5,042 nucleotides of DNA. It comes from Allomuricauda sp. (lineage in GTDB: Bacteria > Bacteroidota > Bacteroidia > Flavobacteriales > Flavobacteriaceae). Positions 1-4,973 of this stretch are shown here, piece by piece. Positions within the stretch are counted from its first letter, which is position 1. Each line of letters starts with the position of its first letter. Both the position numbers and the translations under genes were made by a program. Under the pieces are notes generated by a model, which did no database searches, had not been told where the DNA came from, and saw nothing but the letters and a program-made list of their open reading frames with translations. The stretch is taken from positions 1 to 5,042 of the forward strand of contig JANQOD010000356.1 in assembly GCA_028289745.1 (NCBI GenBank), written 5' to 3'.

Positions 1-1734
1 ACCAAGATATCATCGATCAATCGTTTTTATGATCGCCACAAGGGTTTGGATGGACCTGCCTTTCTCGATGAAATTCTAGAACATTACGAAATTCAGTTCG
101 AAATACCCGAAGAAGACTATAAACGCTTGCCCAAAACAGGACCCTTCATCACCATTTCAAATCATCCGCTTGGGGGTATTGACGGCGTGTTGTTGTTGAA
201 ATTGTTATTGCAAGAGCATACCGATTATAAGATCATAGCAAATTTTTTGCTGCACCGCATCGAGCCCCTGAAACCGTATATCATGCCCGTGAATCCGTTT
301 GAAAACCACAAAGATGCGAAAAGCAGTGTGATGGGTTTCAAAACGGCATTGAAGCATCTGCGAGAGGGGCATCCGTTGGGCATTTTTCCTGCGGGCGAAG
401 TATCTACTTATAAAGATGGCAAACTGGTGGTTGATAGACCGTGGGAAGAAGCGGCCATCAAATTGATCCGTAAGGCCGAAGTACCTGTAGTGCCCATTTA
501 TTTTCATGCCAAGAACAGTCGGTTGTTTTACCGATTGTCCAAGATCAATGATGTATTCAGAACGGCCAAACTGCCCTCTGAACTGACTTCACAACGAAGA
601 AGGCCGATCAATGTACGTATAGGGCAGCCTATTTCGGTTGCGCACCAAAGAGAGGAAGAGACCCTTGAAGACTTTGCTGAGCTATTGAGAAAAAAGACGT
701 ATCTGCTGGCCAATGTTTTTGAAAAAGAACGTTTGATCGACAAGGTGCCCACAACTCTAAAGATCCCCAAACCGCCAAAAAAAGTGGCCACTGCCGTACG
801 CACCGAGGTACTTCAGGGTGAAATCGAGAAATTGCGTGAGAAAGACCTTAGGCTATTGCAGAGCAAGAACTATGAGGTTTATCTGGCCCAAGAAAAAGAT
901 ATGCCCTTTCTTTTAAAGGAGATAGGGCGTCAGCGTGAAATCACCTTTCGAGAGGTGGGTGAGGGCACCAATAACGCCATAGACCTTGATAAATTTGATG
1001 CTTTTTATCACCACCTTTTTCTTTGGGATGATGACGAGAAAGAAGTTGTTGGGGCCTACAGAATGGGGCTGGGCGCAGAGATTTTTCATAAGTATGGAAT
1101 AGATGGATTCTATCTTCAAGACCTTTTTCGTTTTGAGCCAGAGCTTTTTCCGATGATGGAAAAGTCGATTGAAATGGGCAGGGCCTATATCATCAAAGAA
1201 TACCAGCAAAAACCCATGCCGCTCTTTTTGCTCTGGAAGGGAATCGTGCACACCACCCTTCGTTTTCCCGAACATAAATATTTGATCGGTGGGGTAAGTA
1301 TCAGTAACCAGTTCTCGAATTTCTCAAAGTCGTTGATGATTGAATTTATGAAATCACATTACTGGGATCCCTATGTGGCGCAGTATGTTCGACCCAAAAA
1401 CGAATTCAAGGTCAAGCTCAAAGATGCCGACAAAGAATTTGTGTTTGATGAGACAAAGGCCGACCTTAACAAGTTCGACAAGTTGATAGAAGAGGTTGAA
1501 CCCGGTAGTCTTCGACTGCCTGTCTTGATCAAGAAGTATATCAAACAGAACGCAAAAGTGGTCGCGTTCAATGAGGATCCATTGTTCAATAATTCGGTGG
1601 ATGGGCTTATGTATATCAAAATTTCCGATTTGCCTGAAAGTACTGTAAAACCTGTTATGGAAGAGTTTCAGGCCGAACTCGAACGAAAAATGGCCGAAGG
1701 GGGTGCTGTGGCAAGCTCTTCTGAAGAAGAGTAA
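1..1734 (+). CDS. olsF: OlsF-type bifunctional acyltransferase (PlsC-like + GNAT), 5'-partial
   Basis: Likely makes acylated amino-acid lipids (ornithine or glycine lipids) at the inner membrane. In OlsF-type fusions the C-terminal GNAT half N-acylates the amino acid and the N-terminal PlsC-like half adds the second, ester-linked acyl chain. The frame is open from base 1 (TKISSINRFYDRHKG...), so the gene starts upstream; from memory of homologues about 40 residues are missing. Of 577 visible residues, about 45-240 form the acyltransferase domain: NHPLGGID (H55, D61; five residues between His and Asp, not the textbook four), the FPAGE block near 129-133 in place of FPEGTR, and VPVVPIYFHA near 162. 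Residues about 290-465 form an OlsB/hemolysin-like GNAT domain (Acetyltransf_5 type: TFREVGEGT, EVVGAYRM, EMGRAYI). A Pro/Lys-rich linker (KIPKPPKK) joins them. The tail is acidic (SSSEEE). It converges on arsC with no gap. The family is confident; ornithine versus glycine as substrate cannot be read from sequence. Confidence 0.88.
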   Translation, partial: TKISSINRFYDRHKGLDGPAFLDEILEHYEIQFEIPEEDYKRLPKTGPFITISNHPLGGIDGVLLLKLLLQEHTDYKIIANFLLHRIEPLKPYIMPVNPFENHKDAKSSVMGFKTALKHLREGHPLGIFPAGEVSTYKDGKLVVDRPWEEAAIKLIRKAEVPVVPIYFHAKNSRLFYRLSKINDVFRTAKLPSELTSQRRRPINVRIGQPISVAHQREEETLEDFAELLRKKTYLLANVFEKERLIDKVPTTLKIPKPPKKVATAVRTEVLQGEIEKLREKDLRLLQSKNYEVYLAQEKDMPFLLKEIGRQREITFREVGEGTNNAIDLDKFDAFYHHLFLWDDDEKEVVGAYRMGLGAEIFHKYGIDGFYLQDLFRFEPELFPMMEKSIEMGRAYIIKEYQQKPMPLFLLWKGIVHTTLRFPEHKYLIGGVSISNQFSNFSKSLMIEFMKSHYWDPYVAQYVRPKNEFKVKLKDADKEFVFDETKADLNKFDKLIEEVEPGSLRLPVLIKKYIKQNAKVVAFNEDPLFNNSVDGLMYIKISDLPESTVKPVMEEFQAELERKMAEGGAVASSSEEE

Positions 1735-2160
1735 TCAACCATTTACCAGCTCTTCCTTTACGAAAGTCTCGCAGAATTCCTTGATTTCATTCCGTGTTTT
1801 TAAAAAAGCTTCGTGTATCTCTTCTTCAGTGCCCGTTACCTTTGAGGGGTCAGAAAAATTGTGGTGCAATCGCTGTGCGTTCTTGGCAGGGATAAAGGGA
1901 CAATTTTCCTTGGCATGGTCACAGACGGTGATAATATGGTGCCATTCAATGCCCTCGTACTCATCTACATGGTTAGAGGTGTGGTGCGAGATGTCGATGC
2001 CATCTTCCTTCATGATAGCTACCGCACCGGGGTTCAGACCATGGGTCTCAATACCTGCGCTATAAACATTGGCCAAATCTTTTTGGTAGTATTCAAGGTA
2101 GCCGTGTGCCATTTGGCTGCGGCATGAATTTCCGGTACAGAGTACCAATACATTTTTCAT
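1735..2160 (-). CDS. arsC: Thioredoxin-coupled arsenate reductase (LMW-PTP fold)
   Basis: Cytoplasmic reduction of arsenate to arsenite, with electrons probably from thioredoxin. The 141-residue protein opens with MKNVLVLCTGNSCRS: the P-loop C-x5-R (C8 to R14) of low-molecular-weight phosphatases, in the exact ArsC wording. The redox relay is present: C80 and C87 in VCDHAKENCPF match C82 and C89 of the S. aureus pI258 enzyme. D104-P105 in NFSDPSKVTG matches the catalytic Asp-Pro loop. A tyrosine phosphatase would not need C80/C87, so the reductase call is strong. Start chosen: ATG at 2160, which puts the P-loop at the usual distance and has an AAAAAGA stretch upstream. ATG at 2178 (147 residues) is possible. 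The far-upstream extension is rejected because it runs into the acetyltransferase gene. It is the last gene of the ars cassette, 55 bp after the GNAT gene. No arsenite pump follows; the stop codon abuts that of the convergent olsF-type gene. Confidence 0.93.
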   Translation of the reverse strand: MKNVLVLCTGNSCRSQMAHGYLEYYQKDLANVYSAGIETHGLNPGAVAIMKEDGIDISHHTSNHVDEYEGIEWHHIITVCDHAKENCPFIPAKNAQRLHHNFSDPSKVTGTEEEIHEAFLKTRNEIKEFCETFVKEELVNG

Positions 2161-2215
2161 TGCGTCTTTTTCAGTCATTATTACAAAATTCTTGTTTGGT
2201 GGGGAATACACTTTT

Positions 2216-2710
2216 TTAATCAATACCCACCGTTTTACTCCGCCTCTCAAAAAGTAGGTTGTCTTTCCAGATACCATTTAACGTTTTTCCGATGCGCTCC
2301 CGCTTCCCTAAAAAACGAAATCCCAACTTTTCATGCAGTTTGATGCTGGCCTCGTTTTCAGGGAAAATCCCCGATTGCAACGTCCAAAACCCTTCGGCCT
2401 CACTGCCATCAATGAGTTCTCGCAACAACAATTTGCCAATGCCATGACCTCTACTATCTTTTCCTACATAAACACTTACTTCACCGACACCGCCATAGAC
2501 ACACCGACTTGATACGGGCGATAGTGCGGCCCAACCCACTATATTGCCTTCTTGTTCGGCTATCAACCGACAGCTATCGGCATGGGAAGCATTCCAGCTT
2601 CCATAATCGGGCACCTTGCTTTCAAAGGTTGCAAGACCGGTAGCGATACCCTCTGCATAGATTTGGGCGACCGATGGCCAATCTTTTTTGGTCATTTTGC
2701 GTATGGTCAT
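2216..2710 (-). CDS. ArsN1-like GNAT N-acetyltransferase
   Basis: A 164-residue single-domain GNAT that transfers acetyl from acetyl-CoA to an amine. It resembles the ArsN1/phosphinothricin acetyltransferase family: IYAEGIATGLATFE near 17-30, VGWAALSPVSSR near 58-69, VGEVSVYV near 75-82, the acetyl-CoA loop SRGHGIGKLL at 86-95 (R-G-x-G-x-G), and FPENEASIKLHEKLGF near 116-131. Members in ars operons detoxify arsinothricin, a glutamate-like organoarsenical, by acetylating its amino group; others act on phosphinothricin or methionine sulfoximine. Position between a DUF6428 gene and arsC supports the arsenic role, but the substrate is inferred. Start: ATG at 2710, which begins MTIRKMTKKDW as in homologues; a TTG two codons earlier (2716) is less likely. 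It lies 12 bp after the DUF6428 stop, so it is almost certainly co-transcribed. No strong Shine-Dalgarno is visible, as is usual in this phylum. Alternative: a general amino-acid-analogue acetyltransferase. Confidence 0.85.
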   Translation of the reverse strand: MTIRKMTKKDWPSVAQIYAEGIATGLATFESKVPDYGSWNASHADSCRLIAEQEGNIVGWAALSPVSSRCVYGGVGEVSVYVGKDSRGHGIGKLLLRELIDGSEAEGFWTLQSGIFPENEASIKLHEKLGFRFLGKRERIGKTLNGIWKDNLLFERRSKTVGID

Positions 2711-2722
2711 GCTCAAATACCC

Positions 2723-3211
2723 TTAACAGCACCCAACGCCGGGGGCACAACATGCTTCACTTTCAACAGCTGTTTTCTCTGTAACCCCACAGGTTTCCTT
2801 TGCCTTACAATCCGTTTTTTCAACCGATAGCTTCAAAATAAGCGAAGTGTCGTTTTGAACGGCCTCTTCAACAAACAATTGGGCCGTATGAAAGTGTGCA
2901 TTGCCATACTCGAATTTGATTTCGGTATCCGGTACCATTGGTTTCATACGGTTTACCTTGTTCAAGATACCCAATGCCTTTAAAGTAGACATGAATGAAA
3001 TGTTATCTTTTTCTTTTGGGCTCTCCCACAACTGTACCACTGTTTCCTTCCAGCTATCGGTTCTTGCACCACAATCGACAGATTCTATGGTAATATTTTT
3101 CACTTCTGTGATATGGTAGTTGGCGCCAACGAGCTGGTTGGGCAGATATTCAAAACGCAGATCTTTGTTTTGGTGCGCTTTGAGCAATTCTAGAAATTCA
3201 CCTGTTTTCAT
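2723..3211 (-). CDS. DUF6428-family protein with Cys-rich tail (function unknown)
   Basis: A 162-residue protein that matches, from memory, the DUF6428 family found beside arsR in Bacteroidota. No biochemical role is known to me. Visible features: a globular part with YHITEVKNI (32-40), VDCGARTDSWKETVVQLW (45-62) and IKFEYGNAHFHTAQL (98-112), then a tail rich in thiols. Cysteines sit at 47, 135, 141, 154, 155, 161 and 162; the ending is CCAPGVGCC, a CC-x5-CC pattern able to hold a soft metal or As(III). His33, His106 and His108 are further possible ligands. There is no signal peptide or membrane segment, so it should be cytoplasmic. Start: ATG at 3211 after an A-rich AACAACAACAA leader. The frame is open further upstream to 3343, but that would overlap arsR by about 100 bp and lacks family resemblance. 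It sits 28 bp after arsR and 12 bp before the arsN1-like gene. Arsenite binding or delivery is inference only. Confidence 0.85.
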   Translation of the reverse strand: MKTGEFLELLKAHQNKDLRFEYLPNQLVGANYHITEVKNITIESVDCGARTDSWKETVVQLWESPKEKDNISFMSTLKALGILNKVNRMKPMVPDTEIKFEYGNAHFHTAQLFVEEAVQNDTSLILKLSVEKTDCKAKETCGVTEKTAVESEACCAPGVGCC

Positions 3212-3239
3212 TTGTTGTTGTTTAATGTTTTTAAATCGG

Positions 3240-3563
3240 TCAACAGCAATTTTGGTTGATATTTGTAAAGAACGCATTAAAGCTATTTTGAAGTTCTTGC
3301 CATCGTTCTTCATCGATGCAATAACAAAGGTTCTTGCCTTCAAAAGATCCCTTTAACAGTCCTATTTTTTTTATCTCGTTAAGGTGTTGTGATATGGTGG
3401 GCTGGGCCAAACCTATTTCATCGACCAGATCGGTACATATGCACCCTTCTTGTTTGCTGATGTATTCCAATATGGCAATTCGGGCAGGATGTGCCAATAC
3501 TTTGGCAATTTGTGCCATTTCGTTTTGTGCCGACGAGAAGATATGTGTTTTGGTGACTCCCAT
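3240..3563 (-). CDS. arsR: ArsR-family arsenic-responsive repressor
   Basis: A 107-residue winged-helix repressor (SmtB/ArsR family) that should bind DNA as a dimer and release it when As(III) or Sb(III) is bound. LAHPARIAILEYI (23-35) is the family's opening helix; EIGLAQPTISQHLNEIKKIGLL (49-70) is the helix-turn-helix and recognition helix; GSFEGKNLCYCID (72-84) is the beta wing. Cysteines come in pairs: C41-x-C43 in EGCICTDLV, at the alpha3 place where E. coli ArsR has its CVCDLC site, C80-x-C82 on the wing, and C106-C107 as the last two residues. E. coli's third ligand, Cys37, corresponds to position 46 here, which is Leu, so the third sulfur must come from another pair. Start: ATG at 3563, one base from the operator palindrome, giving the MGVTKT start usual in flavobacterial homologues. 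First gene of the ars cassette; likely autoregulated. Confidence 0.93.
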   Translation of the reverse strand: MGVTKTHIFSSAQNEMAQIAKVLAHPARIAILEYISKQEGCICTDLVDEIGLAQPTISQHLNEIKKIGLLKGSFEGKNLCYCIDEERWQELQNSFNAFFTNINQNCC

Positions 3564-3564
3564 T

Positions 3565-3584
3565 TAATATTGCAATATTACGAT
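3565..3584 (-). promoter_or_regulatory. Probable ArsR operator overlapping the arsR promoter
   Basis: 3565-3580 is a perfect 16-bp palindrome, TAATATTGCAATATTA, ending one base before the arsR ATG. An overlapping imperfect dyad, ATCGTAATATTGCAAT on the coding strand (3584-3569, 12 of 16 positions symmetric), includes the outer ATCG...CAAT letters. A further TAATATTA lies at 3587-3594, so the AATATTA half-site recurs 14 bp apart, enough for a second dimer. TAATATTG at 3580-3573 is one mismatch from the Bacteroidota -7 box TAnnTTTG; if used, the arsR leader would be only a few bases. I see no good -33 TTTG, so the promoter is weakly supported while the palindrome is certain. Binding by ArsR is inferred from position and symmetry. 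Confidence 0.65.
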
Positions 3585-3590
3585 AATAAT

Positions 3591-3628
3591 ATTAAAAATA
3601 AAAGGCCAGCGTGTTTTTTCTGACCTTT
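3591..3628 (-). terminator. Intrinsic terminator of the TM2-domain gene
   Basis: Read on the minus strand, AAAGGTCAG (3628-3620) pairs with CTGGCCTTT (3609-3601): nine pairs with one G-U, closing a 10-base loop AAAAAACACG. The descending arm runs straight into TTTTATTTTTAAT. It begins 6 bases after the TM2-gene stop codon. It should separate that gene from the ars cassette, so arsR needs its own promoter in the 37 bases left before its ATG. The complementary strand has no T-tract after the hairpin beyond CTTTCTTTCTTT, so it probably works in one direction only. Confidence 0.8.
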
Positions 3629-3634
3629 CTTTCT

Positions 3635-4069
3635 TTAGAACCAAGGTTTTTTGCCCACCTGGTACGTGTTGTAAAACTCCTCATCTGATTTGGTCAGGTA
3701 GACGATACCTTCTATCAAACCGATGAGTCCGGGTATATATATAAGAAAGGCAAAAATAACCGTACAGGCCAAAATGATCGATATAAGGCTAAGGCCGAGA
3801 AGTATAAAGCCTTCTTTGTTGTAGCCCAAGATAAATTTGTGTACCCCCAGCCAGCCGACCAATATTGCCGTGATGCCAGCGAGTATTTTTTTATTGTCAC
3901 CACCAGCATTTTTCAAGCCCTCGGTGAACTCGTTGGCGGTTTTTTTAGCTTCCTCTTTAAAATCACCGGCAGCTTCCTTGGCATCTTCGGCCGCTTCACC
4001 GGCCGCTTCTTTTGCTTTGTCAAAGGCTTCTTCGGCCTTATCGCCCAAATCTTTGTTTTCTTCTGACAT
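3635..4069 (-). CDS. TM2-domain membrane protein with LEA-like N-terminal helix
   Basis: A 144-residue inner-membrane protein of unknown function. Residues 1-55 are charged and dominated by Ala, Lys and Glu (AEEAFDKAKEAAGEAAEDAKEA and similar), predicting one long amphipathic helix like those in LEA, YtxH or apolipoprotein-type proteins. Residues 60-126 form the TM2 domain: KKILAGITAILVGWLGVHKFILGY (60-83) with the usual GxHxFxLG turn (LGVHKFILG), then a long hydrophobic stretch 88-110, and IPGLIGLIEGIVYLTKSDEEFYNTY (112-136), where GLIEGIxYLTKSDEEF is typical of bacterial TM2 proteins. There is no signal peptide. Start: ATG at 4069 after an A/T-rich leader; the Met-Ser-Glu opening suits a soluble N-terminal helix. 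It stands alone, 52 bp after the VOC gene and followed by a hairpin terminator. The TM2 domain is confident; no role can be assigned from sequence. Confidence 0.87.
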   Translation of the reverse strand: MSEENKDLGDKAEEAFDKAKEAAGEAAEDAKEAAGDFKEEAKKTANEFTEGLKNAGGDNKKILAGITAILVGWLGVHKFILGYNKEGFILLGLSLISIILACTVIFAFLIYIPGLIGLIEGIVYLTKSDEEFYNTYQVGKKPWF

Positions 4070-4097
4070 AATTTTAATTTGTTGGTTGTATGAACCT

Positions 4098-4130
4098 TAA
4101 ATGTAGCAAATATTTCAATACCTACAGAAA
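4098..4130 (-). promoter_or_regulatory. Candidate Bacteroidota-type promoter for the TM2-domain gene
   Basis: On the minus strand TACATTTA (4105-4098) matches the -7 element TAnnTTTG with one mismatch. TTTCTG (4130-4125), inside the last codons of the VOC gene, is an imperfect -33 TTTG at the expected 19-base spacing. A start near 4091 would leave a leader of about 20 bases before the ATG at 4069. Both boxes are imperfect and AT-rich DNA gives such matches by chance; the 52-bp gap, longer than others in this strand's tight cluster, is the main reason to expect a promoter here. Confidence 0.3.
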
Positions 4131-4508
4131 GGCTTTATCAACAGGCTCCCAAAGCTCTATCTTATTGCCTTCGGGATCCATGATCCAACCAAACTTTCCA
4201 TAATCGTATTCTTCGACTTCACCCACTACGTTCACTCCTTCCTTTTCAAGTGCCGACAACAGTTCTTTTAAGTTTTCGACCCTAAAGTTCATCATGAACT
4301 GCTTTTCACTGGGTTTGAAATAGGTGGTATCTTCTTTGAACGGGCTCCATTGGGTCATACAATCGCTTCCTTCTTGGTCTTTCCACCAAAAACTACAACC
4401 ATACTGGTCGGTGTTCAGCCCCAAGTGGGTCTTATACCAATTCTTGATTTTATCGGGATCTTTGGTCTTGAAGAAAAACCCACCAAGACCGGTCACTCTT
4501 TTTTTCAT
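4122..4508 (-). CDS. VOC-superfamily (glyoxalase/bleomycin-resistance fold) protein
   Basis: A 128-residue cytoplasmic protein with two beta-alpha-beta-beta-beta modules of the vicinal oxygen chelate fold. Module one: VTGLGGFFFKTKDPDKIKNW (5-24), YKTHLGLNTDQYG (25-37), then TQWSPFKEDTTYF (52-64). Module two: FMMNFRVENLKELLSALEKEGV (71-92) and FGWIMDPEGNKIELWEP (106-122). The final Glu118 (KIELWEP) is where VOC enzymes carry a metal ligand, but the first and third ligand places hold Gly/Phe (GGFFF) and Asn/Arg (MNFRV) rather than His or Glu, so classical glyoxalase I chemistry is unlikely. Conserved WSPFKEDTxYF marks a common uncharacterised flavobacterial subgroup, as I recall it. Start: ATG at 4508, with AAAAGA just upstream. 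Only 2 bases separate it from the DUF1801 stop, so the two are co-transcribed and perhaps translationally coupled. Substrate unknown. Confidence 0.87.
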   Translation of the reverse strand: MKKRVTGLGGFFFKTKDPDKIKNWYKTHLGLNTDQYGCSFWWKDQEGSDCMTQWSPFKEDTTYFKPSEKQFMMNFRVENLKELLSALEKEGVNVVGEVEEYDYGKFGWIMDPEGNKIELWEPVDKAFL

Positions 4509-4510
4509 TT

Positions 4511-4966
4511 TTATCTTTTAACGTTTTTTTCATATAGGCCTACCCAATCATCTACCGCTATTTTTTGAGAGAGTTGGGCGATGAGTTTGTAGGGAATGTC
4601 ATTCATTTTTTTAAAGCGGATACAGCTCTTGCCCATATCCAATTTTGTTTTTGAATGTTTTGGATATTCGGCAATGAACCAATCCAAGAGTTTTTCGTCG
4701 GCATAAACACCTGCGTGGTACAACGCTATGAAGTTCTTTTGGGATGCAATGTTGATGAACGGAAGCGGTAGTTTTGGGTCGCAGTGGTACCCGGGGGGAT
4801 ACACCGAATGGGGCACATAAAATCCGATCATTTTATAGTTTATTCCTTCCTCAAAGCCTTTCGGAAGGTTGCTTTTTATGGTTTCACGTAATTTAGATAT
4901 TGGTTCTTTTCTGTCATCCGGGACTTTGGAAATGTATTCTTCGACGGTTTGGGCATCTATGGTCAT
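4511..4966 (-). CDS. DUF1801 (YdhG-like) domain protein
   Basis: A 151-residue soluble protein of the DUF1801 family, which adopts the small alpha/beta fold of B. subtilis YdhG. Signatures: an N-terminal helical region with TVEEYISKVPDDRKEPISKL (7-26); EEGINYKMIGFYVPH (39-53), the usual place of the conserved Tyr-Lys-Met; NIASQKNFIALYHAG (72-86), matching the family's QKxxIALY block; and GKSCIRFKKMNDIPYKLI (112-129), which is highly typical. No catalytic residues are established for the family. Start: ATG at 4966, 7 bases after the stop of the preceding membrane-protein fragment. It overlaps nothing and is followed after 2 bases by the VOC gene, so it belongs to that transcription unit. Biological role unknown; the family often sits beside VOC or START/AHSA1-type small proteins in Bacteroidota, which is recalled context rather than something shown here. 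Confidence 0.87.
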   Translation of the reverse strand: MTIDAQTVEEYISKVPDDRKEPISKLRETIKSNLPKGFEEGINYKMIGFYVPHSVYPPGYHCDPKLPLPFINIASQKNFIALYHAGVYADEKLLDWFIAEYPKHSKTKLDMGKSCIRFKKMNDIPYKLIAQLSQKIAVDDWVGLYEKNVKR

Positions 4967-4973
4967 GGTATTG

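Noticed and set aside
46..48. TTG at 46 as the start of the acyltransferase
   Set aside because: The frame stays open to base 1 and the 15 upstream codons (TKISSINRFYDRHKG) look like the family's normal N-terminal region, so the gene is cut by the window edge.
913..1275. Minus-strand open frame of 120 codons inside the acyltransferase gene
   Set aside because: Antisense shadow of a well-supported gene, with no domain or family features; the same holds for the other long frames opposite real genes.
1716..1731. CTCTTC-TGAA-GAAGAG hairpin as a terminator for olsF or arsC
   Set aside because: Only six pairs and no T-tract on either strand; it also encodes the Ser/Glu tail of the acyltransferase. 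Kept only as a note in the junction finding.
2161..2215. Separate promoter before arsC (GAATTTTG resembling TAnnTTTG)
   Set aside because: No -33 TTTG at a usable spacing; the nearest TTG is about 29 bases upstream. The gap contains nothing else convincing.
2161..2277. Upstream extension of arsC to a 180-residue protein starting at 2277
   Set aside because: It would overlap the acetyltransferase gene by about 60 bp and adds residues with no family resemblance; the P-loop should lie within the first ten or so residues.
3212..3343. Upstream extension of the DUF6428 protein to 3343
   Set aside because: Most of it is arsR read in another frame; family members begin at the MKTGEFL position.
3837..4100. 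Plus-strand open frames opposite the TM2-domain gene, rich in Ala/Ser or Phe
   Set aside because: Their skewed composition is the mirror of the Ala/Lys/Glu-rich helix on the minus strand.
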